NCBI RefSeq assembly: GCF_022347285.1
Contig: NZ_JAKRND010000002.1
Location: forward strand, 62,001-126,000
Length of the DNA: 64,000 bases
Direction: 5' to 3'
Source: Corynebacterium sp. ACRPH
Lineage (GTDB): Bacteria > Actinomycetota > Actinomycetes > Mycobacteriales > Mycobacteriaceae
Part shown: in pieces, positions 53,844 through 63,422 of the stretch
Layout of the letters: each line of letters begins with the position of its first letter
Position numbering within the stretch: the stretch's first letter is position 1
Made by a program: the position numbers and the translations under genes
The notes under the pieces: generated by a model
Databases searched by the model: none
What the model was told of the DNA's origin: nothing
What the model saw: the letters and a program-made list of their open reading frames with translations, nothing else

Positions 53844-55718
53844 TTAGGCCCCGGTGTCCTTCTTCTCGCTCGTCTTTTTACGACGCCGCCTCCGCTTCCG
53901 CGGAGGCGGAAGTTGTCCCTTGGCGCGCAGGTCAGCCACGTGGTCAGCGAGGGCGTCCACAAGCTCCGGCACGCCAGCGGCCTCGGGCATGACGTCGACA
54001 CGCAGGCCGTGCTCGCGAGCGGTCTGTGCGGCCATCGGCCCAATACAGGCGATGATGGTGCGCGCATGCGGCTTGCCCGCGATGCCTACCAGGTTCTTCA
54101 CGGTCGAGGAGCTGGTGAAGCAGACTGCGTCGAAGCCACCAGTCTTGATCATGTCGCGGATCTCCGGGCTGGGCGGGGCGGCGCGGACGGTGCGATAGGC
54201 CACGACGTCCTCCACATCCCAGCCCAGGTCGATCAGGCCGTCGACCAGCACGTCGGTGGCAATGTCCGCGCGCGGCAGCAGCACGCGGTCAACCAGGTCC
54301 AGGTCCGGGTCGTGCGGCGGGAAGACGTCCACTAGGCCCGCGGCGTTGCGCGCATCGTCCTTCGGCAGCAGTTCCGGGGTGATTCCCAGATCCTTCACTG
54401 CCTGGGAGGTCTTCGGTCCCACGGCGGCCACGCGCACGCCCGCCAGGGCGCGGGCGTCGAGTCCGAACTCACGCAGCTTCTCCCAGACGGCCTTCACTGC
54501 GTTGACGCTGGTGAAGACGATCCAGTAGTAGCGGCCATCGACCAGCCCCTTGATGGCGCGCTCCATCTGCACGGGGCTACGAGGTGGCTCGACGGAGATG
54601 GTGGGCACCTCCACGGGGATAGCGCCGTGCGAGGCCAGGCGGGCGCTCATGGGGCCGGCCTGGTTCTTGGCGCGCGGCACCAGCACGGTCCAGCCGTACA
54701 GGGCGCGGTTTTCCCACCAGGAGTACTTGGAGCGATTACCCACCTGGGAGCCCAGCGTGACGATCAGCTCGGCGGGCAGCTCGCCATCCTTGGCGGCGGG
54801 GCCGGACTGGGTGGTGATGGACTTCAGTGTGTCCAGGGTGGCATCGTAGCTGCGCTGGCGACGGGTGGTGCCGTGCAGCGTAACGGTCGCCGGAGTGGTC
54901 CCGGCAATGCCGCGGGCCTTCAGCTCCTGCGCGATGGTCGCCAGGTCACCCGGGGCGGCGGTGAGGATCAACGGCAGCCCGGAGGCAGCCAGCTGGTCCC
55001 AGTCGGCGCCACCGCGGACATCAGCCTCGGTGACGTCCGGGCCAAGGCCAATACCGGTGAAGGCGGGAACGGCCACGGATCCGGTCATGCCGGGGATCAC
55101 CTGGAATTCCACGGAGCTAGCTGCGACGTGTTGCAGCTCGTGCATGACCGCCGGGTTGCTCAGTGGGTTGCCGGCGACGAGGCGGACAACGTCGTTGCCC
55201 GCCTTGGCGCAGGCGACCATCTGCTCGGCCAGAACATCCGGCGCGACGGCATCCGGCACCGGCTCGCCGTAGGTCTCTGCGCCGACATCCGCGCCGGCAT
55301 CTGTGTGGTCTTCAGTGCCGGCTTCTGTACCGATCTCAGGATCCGTGGCCGCCGGGGCGGCCAGCACGATCTCCGCAGCAGTCGGCGGGGTGGGGCGCGG
55401 CGGTCGGCGACGCGCGCCGGCCTCCTTGGCGGCCTTTACCTTCGCCTCCCACTCTGCCTCGGCGGCATCCAGCTTCTCCTGCGGCACCGGCAGACGGGTG
55501 GCGATGATGTTCTGCACGGATTCCAATACCGACGGATCCACCCACGCATGGGCGGTGGTCTCCAGAATGTCGCGCGCGCGGATGGTCAGCAGCTCCGGGT
55601 TTCCGGGGCCCGCGCCCACGAAGAGGATCCGGCCGCATCCAGTGGGTGCCAGGTCGGCGACTGCCGCCACTGCGGCGGAATCAGCGCCTCCTACCTGGGT
55701 ATTTCCGGAATCGGTCAT
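53844..55718 (-). CDS. hemD: fused SUMT-like / uroporphyrinogen-III synthase
   Basis: 624 residues. N-terminal half is SUMT-like ([27 protein letters not shown]). Its methyltransferase motifs are altered: the GGDPF-type motif reads AGNPLSN. About 75 acidic, Ala/Pro-rich residues interrupt it (near 90-160). The C-terminal half (about 345-600) is a uroporphyrinogen-III synthase ([38 protein letters not shown]). A basic tail (KRRRRRKK) ends it. Mycobacterial HemD has the same fusion with a similar altered motif. It cyclises hydroxymethylbilane. Confidence 0.93.
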   Translation of the reverse strand: MTDSGNTQVGGADSAAVAAVADLAPTGCGRILFVGAGPGNPELLTIRARDILETTAHAWVDPSVLESVQNIIATRLPVPQEKLDAAEAEWEAKVKAAKEAGARRRPPRPTPPTAAEIVLAAPAATDPEIGTEAGTEDHTDAGADVGAETYGEPVPDAVAPDVLAEQMVACAKAGNDVVRLVAGNPLSNPAVMHELQHVAASSVEFQVIPGMTGSVAVPAFTGIGLGPDVTEADVRGGADWDQLAASGLPLILTAAPGDLATIAQELKARGIAGTTPATVTLHGTTRRQRSYDATLDTLKSITTQSGPAAKDGELPAELIVTLGSQVGNRSKYSWWENRALYGWTVLVPRAKNQAGPMSARLASHGAIPVEVPTISVEPPRSPVQMERAIKGLVDGRYYWIVFTSVNAVKAVWEKLREFGLDARALAGVRVAAVGPKTSQAVKDLGITPELLPKDDARNAAGLVDVFPPHDPDLDLVDRVLLPRADIATDVLVDGLIDLGWDVEDVVAYRTVRAAPPSPEIRDMIKTGGFDAVCFTSSSTVKNLVGIAGKPHARTIIACIGPMAAQTAREHGLRVDVMPEAAGVPELVDALADHVADLRAKGQLPPPRKRRRRRKKTSEKKDTGA

Positions 55719-55864
55719 AGTGGAACTTTCTAACTTGTCGGGTCTGTAATTGTGTCTTAAAAGTCTGCTTGGGACAGCCGTGCGCGTGTAACCCCGGCGG
55801 CTACGTGCACGGTGCCGGTGAAGTTTGAGGGGAGGGGCGCCGCAGGGGGCGTCCCAAAGAAAAG

Positions 55865-56950
55865 CTATTCGGCCTCAACCACTAACTCGGCGGCACCGTC
55901 CTCGAGTAATGCTCTGCCTATGTCGGTGCCTATGGCTCTGGCGGCGTCTATGCACTCGCGCCAGCGGGGCTCCTCGGCAGCGGGGAATCCCTCGTCCGCA
56001 GTCGGATCCGGAATGTCGAAGACGGCCTCGCCGCTGCGCACCAGCTTGCGGGAGCCATTCATGGCGAACACTCCTCCGAATACGCGCAGGACGTAGCGCT
56101 GCTCAGAGTCTTCTGTGCCTTCAGTACCTTCTGTACCTTCCTGCTCCACCCACTCAGAGTATGCGGCAACCGGCGCGGTGCAGCCAGCCTCCAGGGTGGA
56201 AAGCACAGCCCGCTCGGCCACAGCGGCCATGTGGCTGGGCAGGTGATCCAGGTGGCGGACGGCCTGCCAGGCGGCCTCGTCATCCGCACGGACCTCCACG
56301 CTCAACGCACCTTGCGCGGGCGCGGGCATGATCGTGGACGGGTCGATCGACTCCGCGGCGCGGTCCAGCTGGCCGACGCGCTCCAGGCCCGCGCGGGCCA
56401 GAACCACCGCGTCCAGGTCCTTTTCCGTCCGCCCCATGCGGGTATCAATGTTTCCGCGCAGCGGCATAAGCTCCAGGTCCGGGCGCACCGCGCGGATCTG
56501 GGAAACGCGGCGCGGTGCGGACGTGCCCACCTTGGCACCCTGCGGAAGCTCCAGCAGGGGCTGGTTGTCCCGGCTGACCAGTACCTCGCGCGGGTCCACC
56601 CGGCGCGGGACGACAGTACGGAAACGCGGATCCGGGGCGGTCGGCAGGTCCTTGAAGGAGTGCACGGCCACGTCGCACTCGCCGGCTTCCAAGGCCTTGC
56701 GCAGCGTTTCGGTAAACACACCCACGCCGATCTGCGCGACCGGGGTCTGCGCCGACTGGGAGGCATCGCCCGGGGTCTGCACCAGATGCAGCTCCGCCGC
56801 GTAGCCAGCGGATTGCATCCCGGCGCGTACGTGGCTGGTCTGCGTTGTAGCCAGTGCGGACCTACGGGTGCCGATCAGGAAAGTGCGGCCGTCATCGGCC
56901 GCTCGGTTAGCGGCGTTGGTGGCATTAGCGCCATTAGACGTTGCGGACAT
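55865..56950 (-). CDS. hemC: hydroxymethylbilane synthase
   Basis: 361 residues. The dipyrromethane cofactor Cys257 is in [16 protein letters not shown] carries the catalytic Asp101, and [10 protein letters not shown] and RGNIDTR are conserved. A short repeated acidic loop ([14 protein letters not shown], 271-284) sits just after the cofactor Cys in the C-terminal domain. Start has GAAGGAGG upstream. Stop of hemA is 8 bp before; hemD follows after 146 bp, where I find no terminator. Confidence 0.96.
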   Translation of the reverse strand: MSATSNGANATNAANRAADDGRTFLIGTRRSALATTQTSHVRAGMQSAGYAAELHLVQTPGDASQSAQTPVAQIGVGVFTETLRKALEAGECDVAVHSFKDLPTAPDPRFRTVVPRRVDPREVLVSRDNQPLLELPQGAKVGTSAPRRVSQIRAVRPDLELMPLRGNIDTRMGRTEKDLDAVVLARAGLERVGQLDRAAESIDPSTIMPAPAQGALSVEVRADDEAAWQAVRHLDHLPSHMAAVAERAVLSTLEAGCTAPVAAYSEWVEQEGTEGTEGTEDSEQRYVLRVFGGVFAMNGSRKLVRSGEAVFDIPDPTADEGFPAAEEPRWRECIDAARAIGTDIGRALLEDGAAELVVEAE

Positions 56951-56958
56951 GAAAAGTC

Positions 56959-58422
56959 TTAAGCCTCCTTCGCTACCTGGCCAATGCGGGTAGCGCTTGG
57001 AATTTGATCGGCACGGGCAGAGGTTCCCGCGGTCTGGGCCGGCCTGGTGTCGGTCTGCCCCGGCTGGGTCACCGAATCCACCATCCCGTTGGGCAGGTTG
57101 AACAAGGCAGCCAACGCATCCGGGTAGCTGACCTGCTGGCCGCCGGCGGAAAGCTTCTTGGCCTGCACCGTTGGGGTGTGCAGCAGCTTATCCACCACGC
57201 GCTTCATCGACTTGACCACAGCCGCGCGGTCGGCCTCCGACATGTCGGGGGTCAGCCGCTCCAGCGTCATCAGCTCTTCGGCCATGACCTCCCCGGCCTT
57301 CTGCCGCAGGGCCTTGACGGTGGGCACCACGGACTGCGCGCGTTGTTGCTCCAGGAAACTCTGCAGCTCGTCGGCCACGATCTCGCGTGCCGGGTCTTCG
57401 TCCTGCACCCGATCGCCGGCCATCGTCGTGAGCTCCTCGATATTCAGCAGCTTCACGCCGTCGATGTCCGCCACGGAACGCTCGATGTCCGCAGGCATGG
57501 AAAGATCAATCAGCACCTTCGTACCAGCTGCCCCCGTGGCCGCGCGTACGTCCCGCTCGGTAACCACATTGCCCACCGCGCCGGTTGCGGAAACCACAAT
57601 GTCCACGGCACTCAGACAGTCTGCCACCCCGTCCAGCGGCACGGCGGAAGCATCCACCCCTGCCTCACGCGCGTGGTTCACCAGGTTCTCCGCCCGCGAC
57701 AGCGTGCGATTAGCTACGGTCACGTGGTCGATACCCAGTCTGCCCAGGTGGGTGGAAGCCAGGGATGCCATAGCCCCCGCACCAATAATCAGCGCGCGGT
57801 GGCCGGCGAGGGGTTGGGACGAGGGGGCGTCATCCACAACAGAAGAAAGAGCACGTGCGGGCTCCATGAAGCGCAGCGCCTGGTCCACGGCGAAAGACAC
57901 CATGGAGGCACCCGCCGAATCGATGGCGGTTTCGGAGTGCACACGCTTACCCGTCCGCAGTGCGCGCTGCGTCAGGTCGTGGAGTGTGCGCCCGACCGTG
58001 CCCGTCTCGTTGGCAGACTGGTAGGCGCTGCGCAGCTGACCGATGATCTGCTGCTCGCCGATGACCATCGAATCCAGGCCAGAGGCGACCTTCAACATGT
58101 GCTCGGCCGCGGAGTCTGCGTAATGCACGTACAGGTGCGGCTCCAGTTCGGTCGTCTCCAGCCCAGAGAACTGCGCGATCGTGTCCACCACATGATCCAG
58201 GCCGGAGTGGAAGGCGTTGGCGACCGTGTAGAACTCCATGCGGTTGCAGGTGGAAAGCACCAGCGATTCCGAGATCAAGTCGTTATCCACCAGCGATAGC
58301 TGCATCTTCGGCAGGTCCGCATCGGCGACCGTCGCCTGCTCCAGCATGGTCACCGGAGCCGAGCGGAAAGACAGTCCGACCAGCAACACCGACGCGGAAC
58401 CAGTCCGGGTGCTACTACTCAT
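56959..58422 (-). CDS. hemA: glutamyl-tRNA reductase
   Basis: 487 residues. The catalytic Cys59 is in [11 protein letters not shown]; other motifs are [15 protein letters not shown], the Rossmann motif [10 protein letters not shown] and FLPxDIE-like [10 protein letters not shown]. It is the committed step of haem synthesis. About 60 residues of low-complexity extension after [12 protein letters not shown] are not part of the usual fold. RBS GGAGG lies 10 nt before ATG 58422, and a sigma-A-like promoter lies upstream. Confidence 0.96.
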   Translation of the reverse strand: MSSSTRTGSASVLLVGLSFRSAPVTMLEQATVADADLPKMQLSLVDNDLISESLVLSTCNRMEFYTVANAFHSGLDHVVDTIAQFSGLETTELEPHLYVHYADSAAEHMLKVASGLDSMVIGEQQIIGQLRSAYQSANETGTVGRTLHDLTQRALRTGKRVHSETAIDSAGASMVSFAVDQALRFMEPARALSSVVDDAPSSQPLAGHRALIIGAGAMASLASTHLGRLGIDHVTVANRTLSRAENLVNHAREAGVDASAVPLDGVADCLSAVDIVVSATGAVGNVVTERDVRAATGAAGTKVLIDLSMPADIERSVADIDGVKLLNIEELTTMAGDRVQDEDPAREIVADELQSFLEQQRAQSVVPTVKALRQKAGEVMAEELMTLERLTPDMSEADRAAVVKSMKRVVDKLLHTPTVQAKKLSAGGQQVSYPDALAALFNLPNGMVDSVTQPGQTDTRPAQTAGTSARADQIPSATRIGQVAKEA

Positions 58423-58503
58423 ATGTCTTCATGCCTCCTGCGGGGATCACTTGGGGAACGGCCGCGTGCGGGGCTAAACCCCCCAAGTAGTTACGAGTGT
58501 CTA

Positions 58504-58533
58504 CGGTAGCCCTTAACCCACCCCGTTGCCAAA
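58504..58533 (-). promoter_or_regulatory. candidate hemA promoter
   Basis: Minus strand -35 TTGGCA (58533-58528), 18-bp spacer, -10 TACCGT (58509-58504). Predicted start near 58497 gives a leader of about 75 nt. Confidence 0.5.
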
Positions 58534-58573
58534 ACGAGTTCGCGGGGCTGCTATATAGCGCCTATACAGTGCT

Positions 58574-58861
58574 CTAGTCCTGCTCCAGCGCCGCGATCAG
58601 CTCGTCATCGTCGATTTCCCAGCATGCGACCTCCTCGTCGTCGACGAGCACTACGGGCACGCGGTCGCCGAACTCTTGTGCCAATTCCTCTTTTTCTTTG
58701 GTGACGCCACCACGATCCAGCTCGATCACTTCCACCGTCGTGCCGAAGCGCTGTGCGATAGGCAGTATTTGCTGGTGCACGCGGGCGCAGGAGCCACATG
58801 TCGAGCGGCTGATCAGCTGCACTCGTGCGGGCCGGGCTGGCGAATTACTGTCAGAGTTCAC
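58574..58861 (-). CDS. glutaredoxin-like protein (DUF836 type)
   Basis: 95 residues. The redox motif CGSC follows a beta strand (VQLISRSTCGSC), and a cis-Pro-like RVPVVLVDDEE follows. It fits the small thioredoxin-fold protein encoded beside hemA in mycobacteria (Rv0508 position). GTG 58861 is preferred, with TAGCAT 8 nt upstream; GTG/ATG 58885 would extend over that hexamer. It ends 151 bp before hemA, so transcription could read on into hemA. Confidence 0.85.
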   Translation of the reverse strand: MNSDSNSPARPARVQLISRSTCGSCARVHQQILPIAQRFGTTVEVIELDRGGVTKEKEELAQEFGDRVPVVLVDDEEVACWEIDDDELIAALEQD

Positions 58862-58869
58862 GGCCTTCC

Positions 58870-58875
58870 ATGCTA
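58870..58875 (-). promoter_or_regulatory. -10 element of the glutaredoxin-like gene
   Basis: TAGCAT, 8 nt before GTG 58861. Confidence 0.4.
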
Positions 58876-58933
58876 CCCGCCGCACAACTTCGGACTAATA
58901 GCTCTCGGCAGCGCCCTGGTCGCACTTTCGGGG

Positions 58934-58939
58934 TAACTT
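58934..58939 (+). promoter_or_regulatory. -10 element of the HAD phosphatase gene
   Basis: TAACTT, 7 nt before GTG 58947. Divergent to the glutaredoxin-like promoter 58 bp away. Confidence 0.45.
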
Positions 58940-58946
58940 AATGTGT

Positions 58947-60203
58947 GTGAATGCAGCGCCTGATCTAGAACCTTCGAACCACCCCACCCCGGCTCCTGGC
59001 CGGAATGCGGGTGAGCACGCGGGTCTACTGGCAGAATGGCGCGATATTATCAGCGAGTGGCGCGGCTACCTGCGCGCACTGTCCCTGACGACGCAGTCCT
59101 TCCTCCGCGAGTTCCGGGAGGAACGCTTCGGCAAATCCCGGCGCAAAAAGAACTCAAAAGATGCTGAACGTGTGGCGGCGGAGAAAGTGGCGTCCCAACC
59201 CAAGAAACACGAGCACCCCACCCAAACGACACAAAACCTGCAGGTCGGGTACGGCACCGGCGCTCCACAAGCTCTCTGGGAGCTCAGCGAGGCGCAGCTG
59301 GATCAGCTGGCGCACAGCTACGAGATCGAGGGCGACCAGCTGCGCACCGGGCTGGCCAACCTGGAGGGCGCGGGGCTGTCGGCAGAAAAGCCGCGGCATC
59401 TGGACCACCCCGACCCCTCGATCCCACAGGATGCCGGAGTCGGCGCGTTCTTCGACGTGGATAACACGCTGATCAAGGGCGCCTCGATCCTGCTCTTCGC
59501 CCGCGGACTGGCGAAACGGCGCTTCTTCACCGCCCGACAGCTGCTGGGCTTTATCTGGGTGCAGATGAAGTTCCGGGTACTGGGCAAAGAAAGCGCGGAC
59601 GACATTTCCAGCGGCCGGGAGCAGGCGCTGGCGCTGGTGAAGGGCCGCAAGGAATCCGAGGTCATCGACATGGCCCAGGAGATCTGGGCGGCGACGATCG
59701 CGGAGCGCATCTTCCCGGACACCAAGGAGCTGGCCGACATGCACATTCAGGCAGGCCAGCAGGTGTGGCTGGTGACTGCCTCGCCGGTGCAACTAGCGCA
59801 GATCATCGCCAAGGAGCTGGGATTCACCGGCGCGCTCGGCACCGTGGCGGAGGTGAAGGACGGGCGCTTCACCGGGCGGATGGTCGGCCACATGCTGCAC
59901 GGTGAGGAGAAGAAGCACGCCGTTATCGCCCTGGCCAACTACGAGGGGCTGGATCTGCAGCGCTGCACCGCATACTCGGATTCCGTGAACGACCTGCCGA
60001 TGCTTTCCACCGTGGGCACGGCCGTGGCGATCAATCCGGATTCCAAACTGCGCAAGGCAGCACTGGAACGCGGCTGGGAGATCCGCGACTACCGGCGGGT
60101 GCGCCGCGCGCTCCGCCGCATCGGCGGGGCGCGGCTGGCGGCGGGGGCTGGCCTGCTGGGACTGGCCGGCGGAGCGGGCACGTGGGTGCTGAAGCGGCGC
60201 TAG
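58947..60203 (+). CDS. HAD-IB family hydrolase (SerB-like)
   Basis: 418 residues. A polar, charged N-terminal region of about 165 residues precedes the HAD core. The nucleophile is in AFFDVDNTLIKG, then LVTASPVQLA (motif II), the Lys in EEKKHAVIA (motif III), and AYSDSVNDLPML (motif IV). A C-terminal hydrophobic segment (AGAGLLGLAGGAGTWV) could anchor it. In M. tuberculosis the SerB1/HAD gene sits in the same place. GTG 58947 is chosen over ATG 58941 for -10 spacing. Substrate uncertain. Confidence 0.88.
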   Translation: MNAAPDLEPSNHPTPAPGRNAGEHAGLLAEWRDIISEWRGYLRALSLTTQSFLREFREERFGKSRRKKNSKDAERVAAEKVASQPKKHEHPTQTTQNLQVGYGTGAPQALWELSEAQLDQLAHSYEIEGDQLRTGLANLEGAGLSAEKPRHLDHPDPSIPQDAGVGAFFDVDNTLIKGASILLFARGLAKRRFFTARQLLGFIWVQMKFRVLGKESADDISSGREQALALVKGRKESEVIDMAQEIWAATIAERIFPDTKELADMHIQAGQQVWLVTASPVQLAQIIAKELGFTGALGTVAEVKDGRFTGRMVGHMLHGEEKKHAVIALANYEGLDLQRCTAYSDSVNDLPMLSTVGTAVAINPDSKLRKAALERGWEIRDYRRVRRALRRIGGARLAAGAGLLGLAGGAGTWVLKRR

Positions 60204-60241
60204 GGTTCGCCAGGCGGCGATAAAGCTCGCCGGGAACGCAA

Positions 60242-60295
60242 AAACCCACCGTGGCCACGCCCCTTTTTGAAGGGCGCCTGCGGTGGGTTTCTTTC
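60242..60295. terminator. bidirectional terminator between HAD and bS22 genes
   Basis: AAACCCACCG (60242-60251) pairs with CGGTGGGTTT (60281-60290). T-rich ends lie on both strands. Confidence 0.88.
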
Positions 60296-60314
60296 TATAT
60301 GCGGCAGCGGAAGG

Positions 60315-60416
60315 CTACTTACCGAGCTTCCTACGCTGAACGCGGGTCCGGCGCAGCATCTTGCGGTGCTTCTTCTTGGACATGCGCTTGCGGCGCTTCT
60401 TGATGACAGAACCCAT
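60315..60416 (-). CDS. small ribosomal protein bS22 (AURKAIP1/COX24 domain)
   Basis: 33 residues, extremely basic, starting [17 protein letters not shown] and ending RRKLGK. This is the actinobacterial short ribosomal protein bS22, found on the small subunit of mycobacterial ribosomes. Position between the HTH gene and a HAD phosphatase matches Rv0500B. It is missed by gene callers because of its size. Start ATG 60416. Confidence 0.93.
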   Translation of the reverse strand: MGSVIKKRRKRMSKKKHRKMLRRTRVQRRKLGK

Positions 60417-60623
60417 GGGGTAAGCCTCGTTTCTCTCGGTTAGTTATCTCTTCAGGTTAAAGGTCTGCTCCCCCACCGCCGGACCTTATACGGCGGTAGA
60501 GAAGATGTGTCCTCGGATGCACGCTGCCTGCCACAAGGGGCTGCCGTTATGGGCTGCCGCGCAAGAGTTGCTTCACATCCGTAGACACGAATGTTCCACA
60601 GTTTAGCCCCCAGCACCCTGGAG

Positions 60624-60684
60624 AAACAAAAATCCCCCATCACCGGGCGGGTGGCTCAGGCCACCTGGCTCCGAAAATGGGGGA
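60624..60684 (-). terminator. terminator after the HTH gene
   Basis: TCCCCCAT (60633-60640) pairs with ATGGGGGA (60677-60684), then TTTTTGTTT on the minus strand. It separates the HTH gene from bS22. Confidence 0.82.
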
Positions 60685-60701
60685 CTGTTGCGTCTCGCTG
60701 A

Positions 60702-60902
60702 TTAGCCGGTCTGGCCGGGGTTGTACTCGGAAGCTCCGAGGTACGCCTCAACAGCGGATCCACGAACGCGGAAGTTGCGGCCGACCTGTACGGCGGGCAG
60801 CTCCTCCGAGTGGATGAGACGGTAAACAGTCATCTTCGACACGCGCATCAGATCGGCGACCTCTGCGACGGTCAGAAATGTTCCATTTTCGGTGTTAGCC
60901 AT
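60702..60902 (-). CDS. BldC/excisionase-type helix-turn-helix protein
   Basis: 66 residues. A MerR-like winged HTH (FLTVAEVADLMRVSKMTVYRLI) with wing LPAVQVGRNFRVRGSAVEAYL. It is the conserved small DNA-binding protein between proC and bS22 (Rv0500A position), related to BldC. It has no sensor domain and so probably acts as a small promoter-binding regulator. Targets unknown. Confidence 0.92.
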   Translation of the reverse strand: MANTENGTFLTVAEVADLMRVSKMTVYRLIHSEELPAVQVGRNFRVRGSAVEAYLGASEYNPGQTG

Positions 60903-61225
60903 AGATCATCACTTTCTTTGCGCTCTCATGCGCTGCAGGCTTCCCCTCCTGCAGGACTTCACACGTGATCGCTCGCGAACCATCATAACGTGAACCATGT
61001 GAATAATGTGCAACAAGGGTGACTATTGAGGGCAGATTGCTCCTTGTGGCCTACGCAACTCGAGGTGCCACAAGCCCACGCCTGTTACCGAGCGTGACCG
61101 GATTGAACAGGCGTGATTTGTGTTAAACCGTTGTGTCTAAAAAGATCACTGTGGTCGCTCAGAGAGGGGCAGAAATTAACCCCATTTGGGCGGAGCGCGC
61201 GTCCACGTGCCGGACGCAGGCGCGC
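60903..61225. other. 323-bp gap with two consecutive perfect hairpins
   Basis: No gene is supported here. A TATGAT -10 candidate for the HTH gene is at 60982-60987 (minus). Hairpin 1: 61043-61050 with 61067-61074 (8 bp). Hairpin 2: 61077-61086 with 61106-61115 (10 bp, ending TTTGTG on the plus strand). They lie about 110 bp after the proC stop. They may end proC transcription, although no good T run follows on the minus strand. Confidence 0.5.
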
Positions 61226-62092
61226 TTAGTTATCGCCGTTAGCTCCATTCGCACCAGGCTTCGGCGCACCCAGTTCCTCGGAGCGGTCCTTACATGCCTC
61301 CATGGCACGGAAGAACGCTCCACGGATGCCGGACTCCTCCAACTCGCGCAGAGCCGCCGCAGTGGTTCCTCCGGGGCTGGTGACCTTGGTGCGCAGAACG
61401 GACGGCGTATCCCCGCCCTCTGCTAGGCTTCGGGACATCATGGTGGCCGCGCCTTGCACGTTGGCGATGGCCAGCTTCTCCGCCAGCGGACGGGCGAGCC
61501 CCAGCTGTACGGCAGATTCGATCATGGCTTCCACGACCAGGAAGATGTATGCCGGGCCGGAACCGGAGACGGCCGTGACTGCGTCCAGCTCCTTTTCCTT
61601 AACGATGACGGCCTCGCCGACCTTGGACATGATGTCCTGCACCGTATTCAGCTGATCCTCTTCGGCAAAGCGACCACCGGCGATGCCGATTGCACCCTTG
61701 CCAACCAGCATCGGGGTGTTCGGCATGGTGCGCACAACGGTGGTACCTGCGGGCAGCGCGGACTCCATGGTGTTGATGGTCACGCCCGCCGCCAGGGAAA
61801 CCACAATCGTGTCCTGAGAGTTGCTGTCCAGCACCTCGGCCACCTCGTCCAGCACGATGGGGACGATGTTGGGCTTCACGCAGATGAACAGGATGTCGGT
61901 GCCTTCGGCGGCCTCGCGTCCCTCGCGGGCGGTGACCATGCCGTACTTATCCTTCAGCTCGTCCAGCCGCTCCTGCGACGGATCCGCGACGATGATCTTC
62001 TTTGCGTCTGCGGCACCTTCGGTGTCCGCAACGATTCCGGCGAGCAGGGCTTCGCCGATGTTTCCTCCGCCAATAATTCCAATTTGAGTCAT
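61226..62092 (-). CDS. proC: pyrroline-5-carboxylate reductase
   Basis: 288 residues. The NAD(P)-binding start QIGIIGGGNIGEAL, VRTMPNTPMLVGKG, GSGPAYIFLVVEAM and the C-terminal VTSPGGTTAAAL signature of ProC are all present. It makes the last step of proline synthesis. The acidic tail after ELGAPKP is short. A terminator-like hairpin pair lies downstream. Confidence 0.96.
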   Translation of the reverse strand: MTQIGIIGGGNIGEALLAGIVADTEGAADAKKIIVADPSQERLDELKDKYGMVTAREGREAAEGTDILFICVKPNIVPIVLDEVAEVLDSNSQDTIVVSLAAGVTINTMESALPAGTTVVRTMPNTPMLVGKGAIGIAGGRFAEEDQLNTVQDIMSKVGEAVIVKEKELDAVTAVSGSGPAYIFLVVEAMIESAVQLGLARPLAEKLAIANVQGAATMMSRSLAEGGDTPSVLRTKVTSPGGTTAAALRELEESGIRGAFFRAMEACKDRSEELGAPKPGANGANGDN

Positions 62093-62184
62093 ATAAACCA
62101 GCGTGCCAGGATTGGCGGCTTCCTGCTACCCCGCCCGTTCCTAGCCCCCAGGTTCTAGTTCCCCCGAACTTTCGCTAGTTCCCC

Positions 62185-62219
62185 ACAAAACCCAAAGGAC
62201 GCTGGTTCCCCAACCAGCG
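62185..62219 (-). terminator. terminator after the 62245 gene
   Basis: CGCTGGTT (62200-62207) pairs with AACCAGCG (62212-62219), 4-nt loop, then a T-rich tract TCCTTTGGGTTTT on the minus strand. Confidence 0.75.
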
Positions 62220-62244
62220 CCCCGCTCACGTCACAGGAGACTTC

Positions 62245-63297
62245 TTACAGCCCCTGGATTAGTCGTGGCCCGATCGTCAGCACCAAACCAACGACGGCGG
62301 CCAGGATCATCAGCAGCTTGTCGCGGTGCCGCAGCAGCGCGTGCACCAACCCGACCAACAGCAGTGTCACTGCGATGGCCAGCACCAGCGCCAGAACCGC
62401 CGGGGCCTTGGCCCACACCAGGCTGAAGCCGAAGAACACGCCCACACCCACGGCGATCGCCAGGATCGCTTGCAGGATCATCATGGGCCAGGAGATCGTA
62501 TCGTCTTCGTACTCGACAACCTCTCCGTCCTCGAGGGATTCCTCGAGCTGCGCGAATTGTGCCCGCTCGTCACTGGTTGCCTGCGACTCCGACTTGACGC
62601 CTACCTTGTCAGCATCGTCCGCCTCAGTCGACTTAGCAACCCCAGCGGCGCCGACTGCTCCGGCTCCGCCCGCTGCCGCTGCCGCGGCGACCCCGGCCTT
62701 GCCTGGCTTGTCTGCCTTGGTTGTCTTCTTGGCTTGGGTCTCGGTCTTCTTTGCCTCAGTTTTCTTTGCCTCAGCCTTCTCAGCCTCTGGTTTTACCGAC
62801 GGCTCCTTCTTGGCCTCCGGCTTTTCGGCTACCTTGCCACGCGCAACTTCGCCGAAGGTCAGCTTTTCAACCTCAGCATCCTTGACGTCCTTGACATCCT
62901 TGGAGCCCTCGACTTCCTTGGCAGCAGCAAGCTGGCCGGTCTGTTCCTCCGGGCGCTCCAGAATGCGGCTTACGGAACGCTGATCCGGCTGGGGCTTCTT
63001 GCCCTGTTTCTCGGGCTGTGCCGCCACAGTGTCCTTGGCGGCAGCCTTCGGAGCGGACTTATCCGCAGGTTTATCTGCAACCTTGGCCGCAGGCTTATCT
63101 GCGGCCTTGGCCACGGACTCATCCGAAGCTGCGTCGTCCTCGGTCTGGACTACCGGTATGGAACCCGTCAGCTCGGCAACGGAAACGCCGCCCTCCTCCA
63201 AGTTGCGGTGACGGCGTCGACGTCGGCCAGTGTCAGCAGAACCTAGTTCGCGCCCGTTGCGGGCGAGAAGTTCGGCGACTGTCAGCTTCTCACTCAT
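62245..63297 (-). CDS. Ala/Lys-rich membrane protein (Rv0497-like position)
   Basis: 350 residues. The N-terminus has LTVAELLARNG and Arg-rich RRRRHRNLEEGG. A long Ala/Lys/Glu low-complexity region (about 60-235), rich in KPEAKKE- and KADKP-like units, follows. Three membrane segments at about 265-340 end the protein. The same N-terminal motif and layout occur in the protein between ppx/gppA and proC in mycobacteria (Rv0497). Function unknown; the charged N-region is probably cytosolic. Confidence 0.78.
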   Translation of the reverse strand: MSEKLTVAELLARNGRELGSADTGRRRRRHRNLEEGGVSVAELTGSIPVVQTEDDAASDESVAKAADKPAAKVADKPADKSAPKAAAKDTVAAQPEKQGKKPQPDQRSVSRILERPEEQTGQLAAAKEVEGSKDVKDVKDAEVEKLTFGEVARGKVAEKPEAKKEPSVKPEAEKAEAKKTEAKKTETQAKKTTKADKPGKAGVAAAAAAGGAGAVGAAGVAKSTEADDADKVGVKSESQATSDERAQFAQLEESLEDGEVVEYEDDTISWPMMILQAILAIAVGVGVFFGFSLVWAKAPAVLALVLAIAVTLLLVGLVHALLRHRDKLLMILAAVVGLVLTIGPRLIQGL

Positions 63298-63422
63298 CCA
63301 TTGATCCCATCACTTGATCACTTGCAGCGCAGTCTCAACTGCCCCCAAGCGTCACTTTAAACATATGTCTTCAAACACACTACTTTACTCGCCTACATAT
63401 AGGCAGAAGCAACTGGCGTTAC

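Noticed and set aside
57004..58299. 431-codon plus-strand frame opposite hemA
   Set aside because: Shadow of hemA. The Gly/His/Leu bias is typical of antisense frames in GC-rich DNA.
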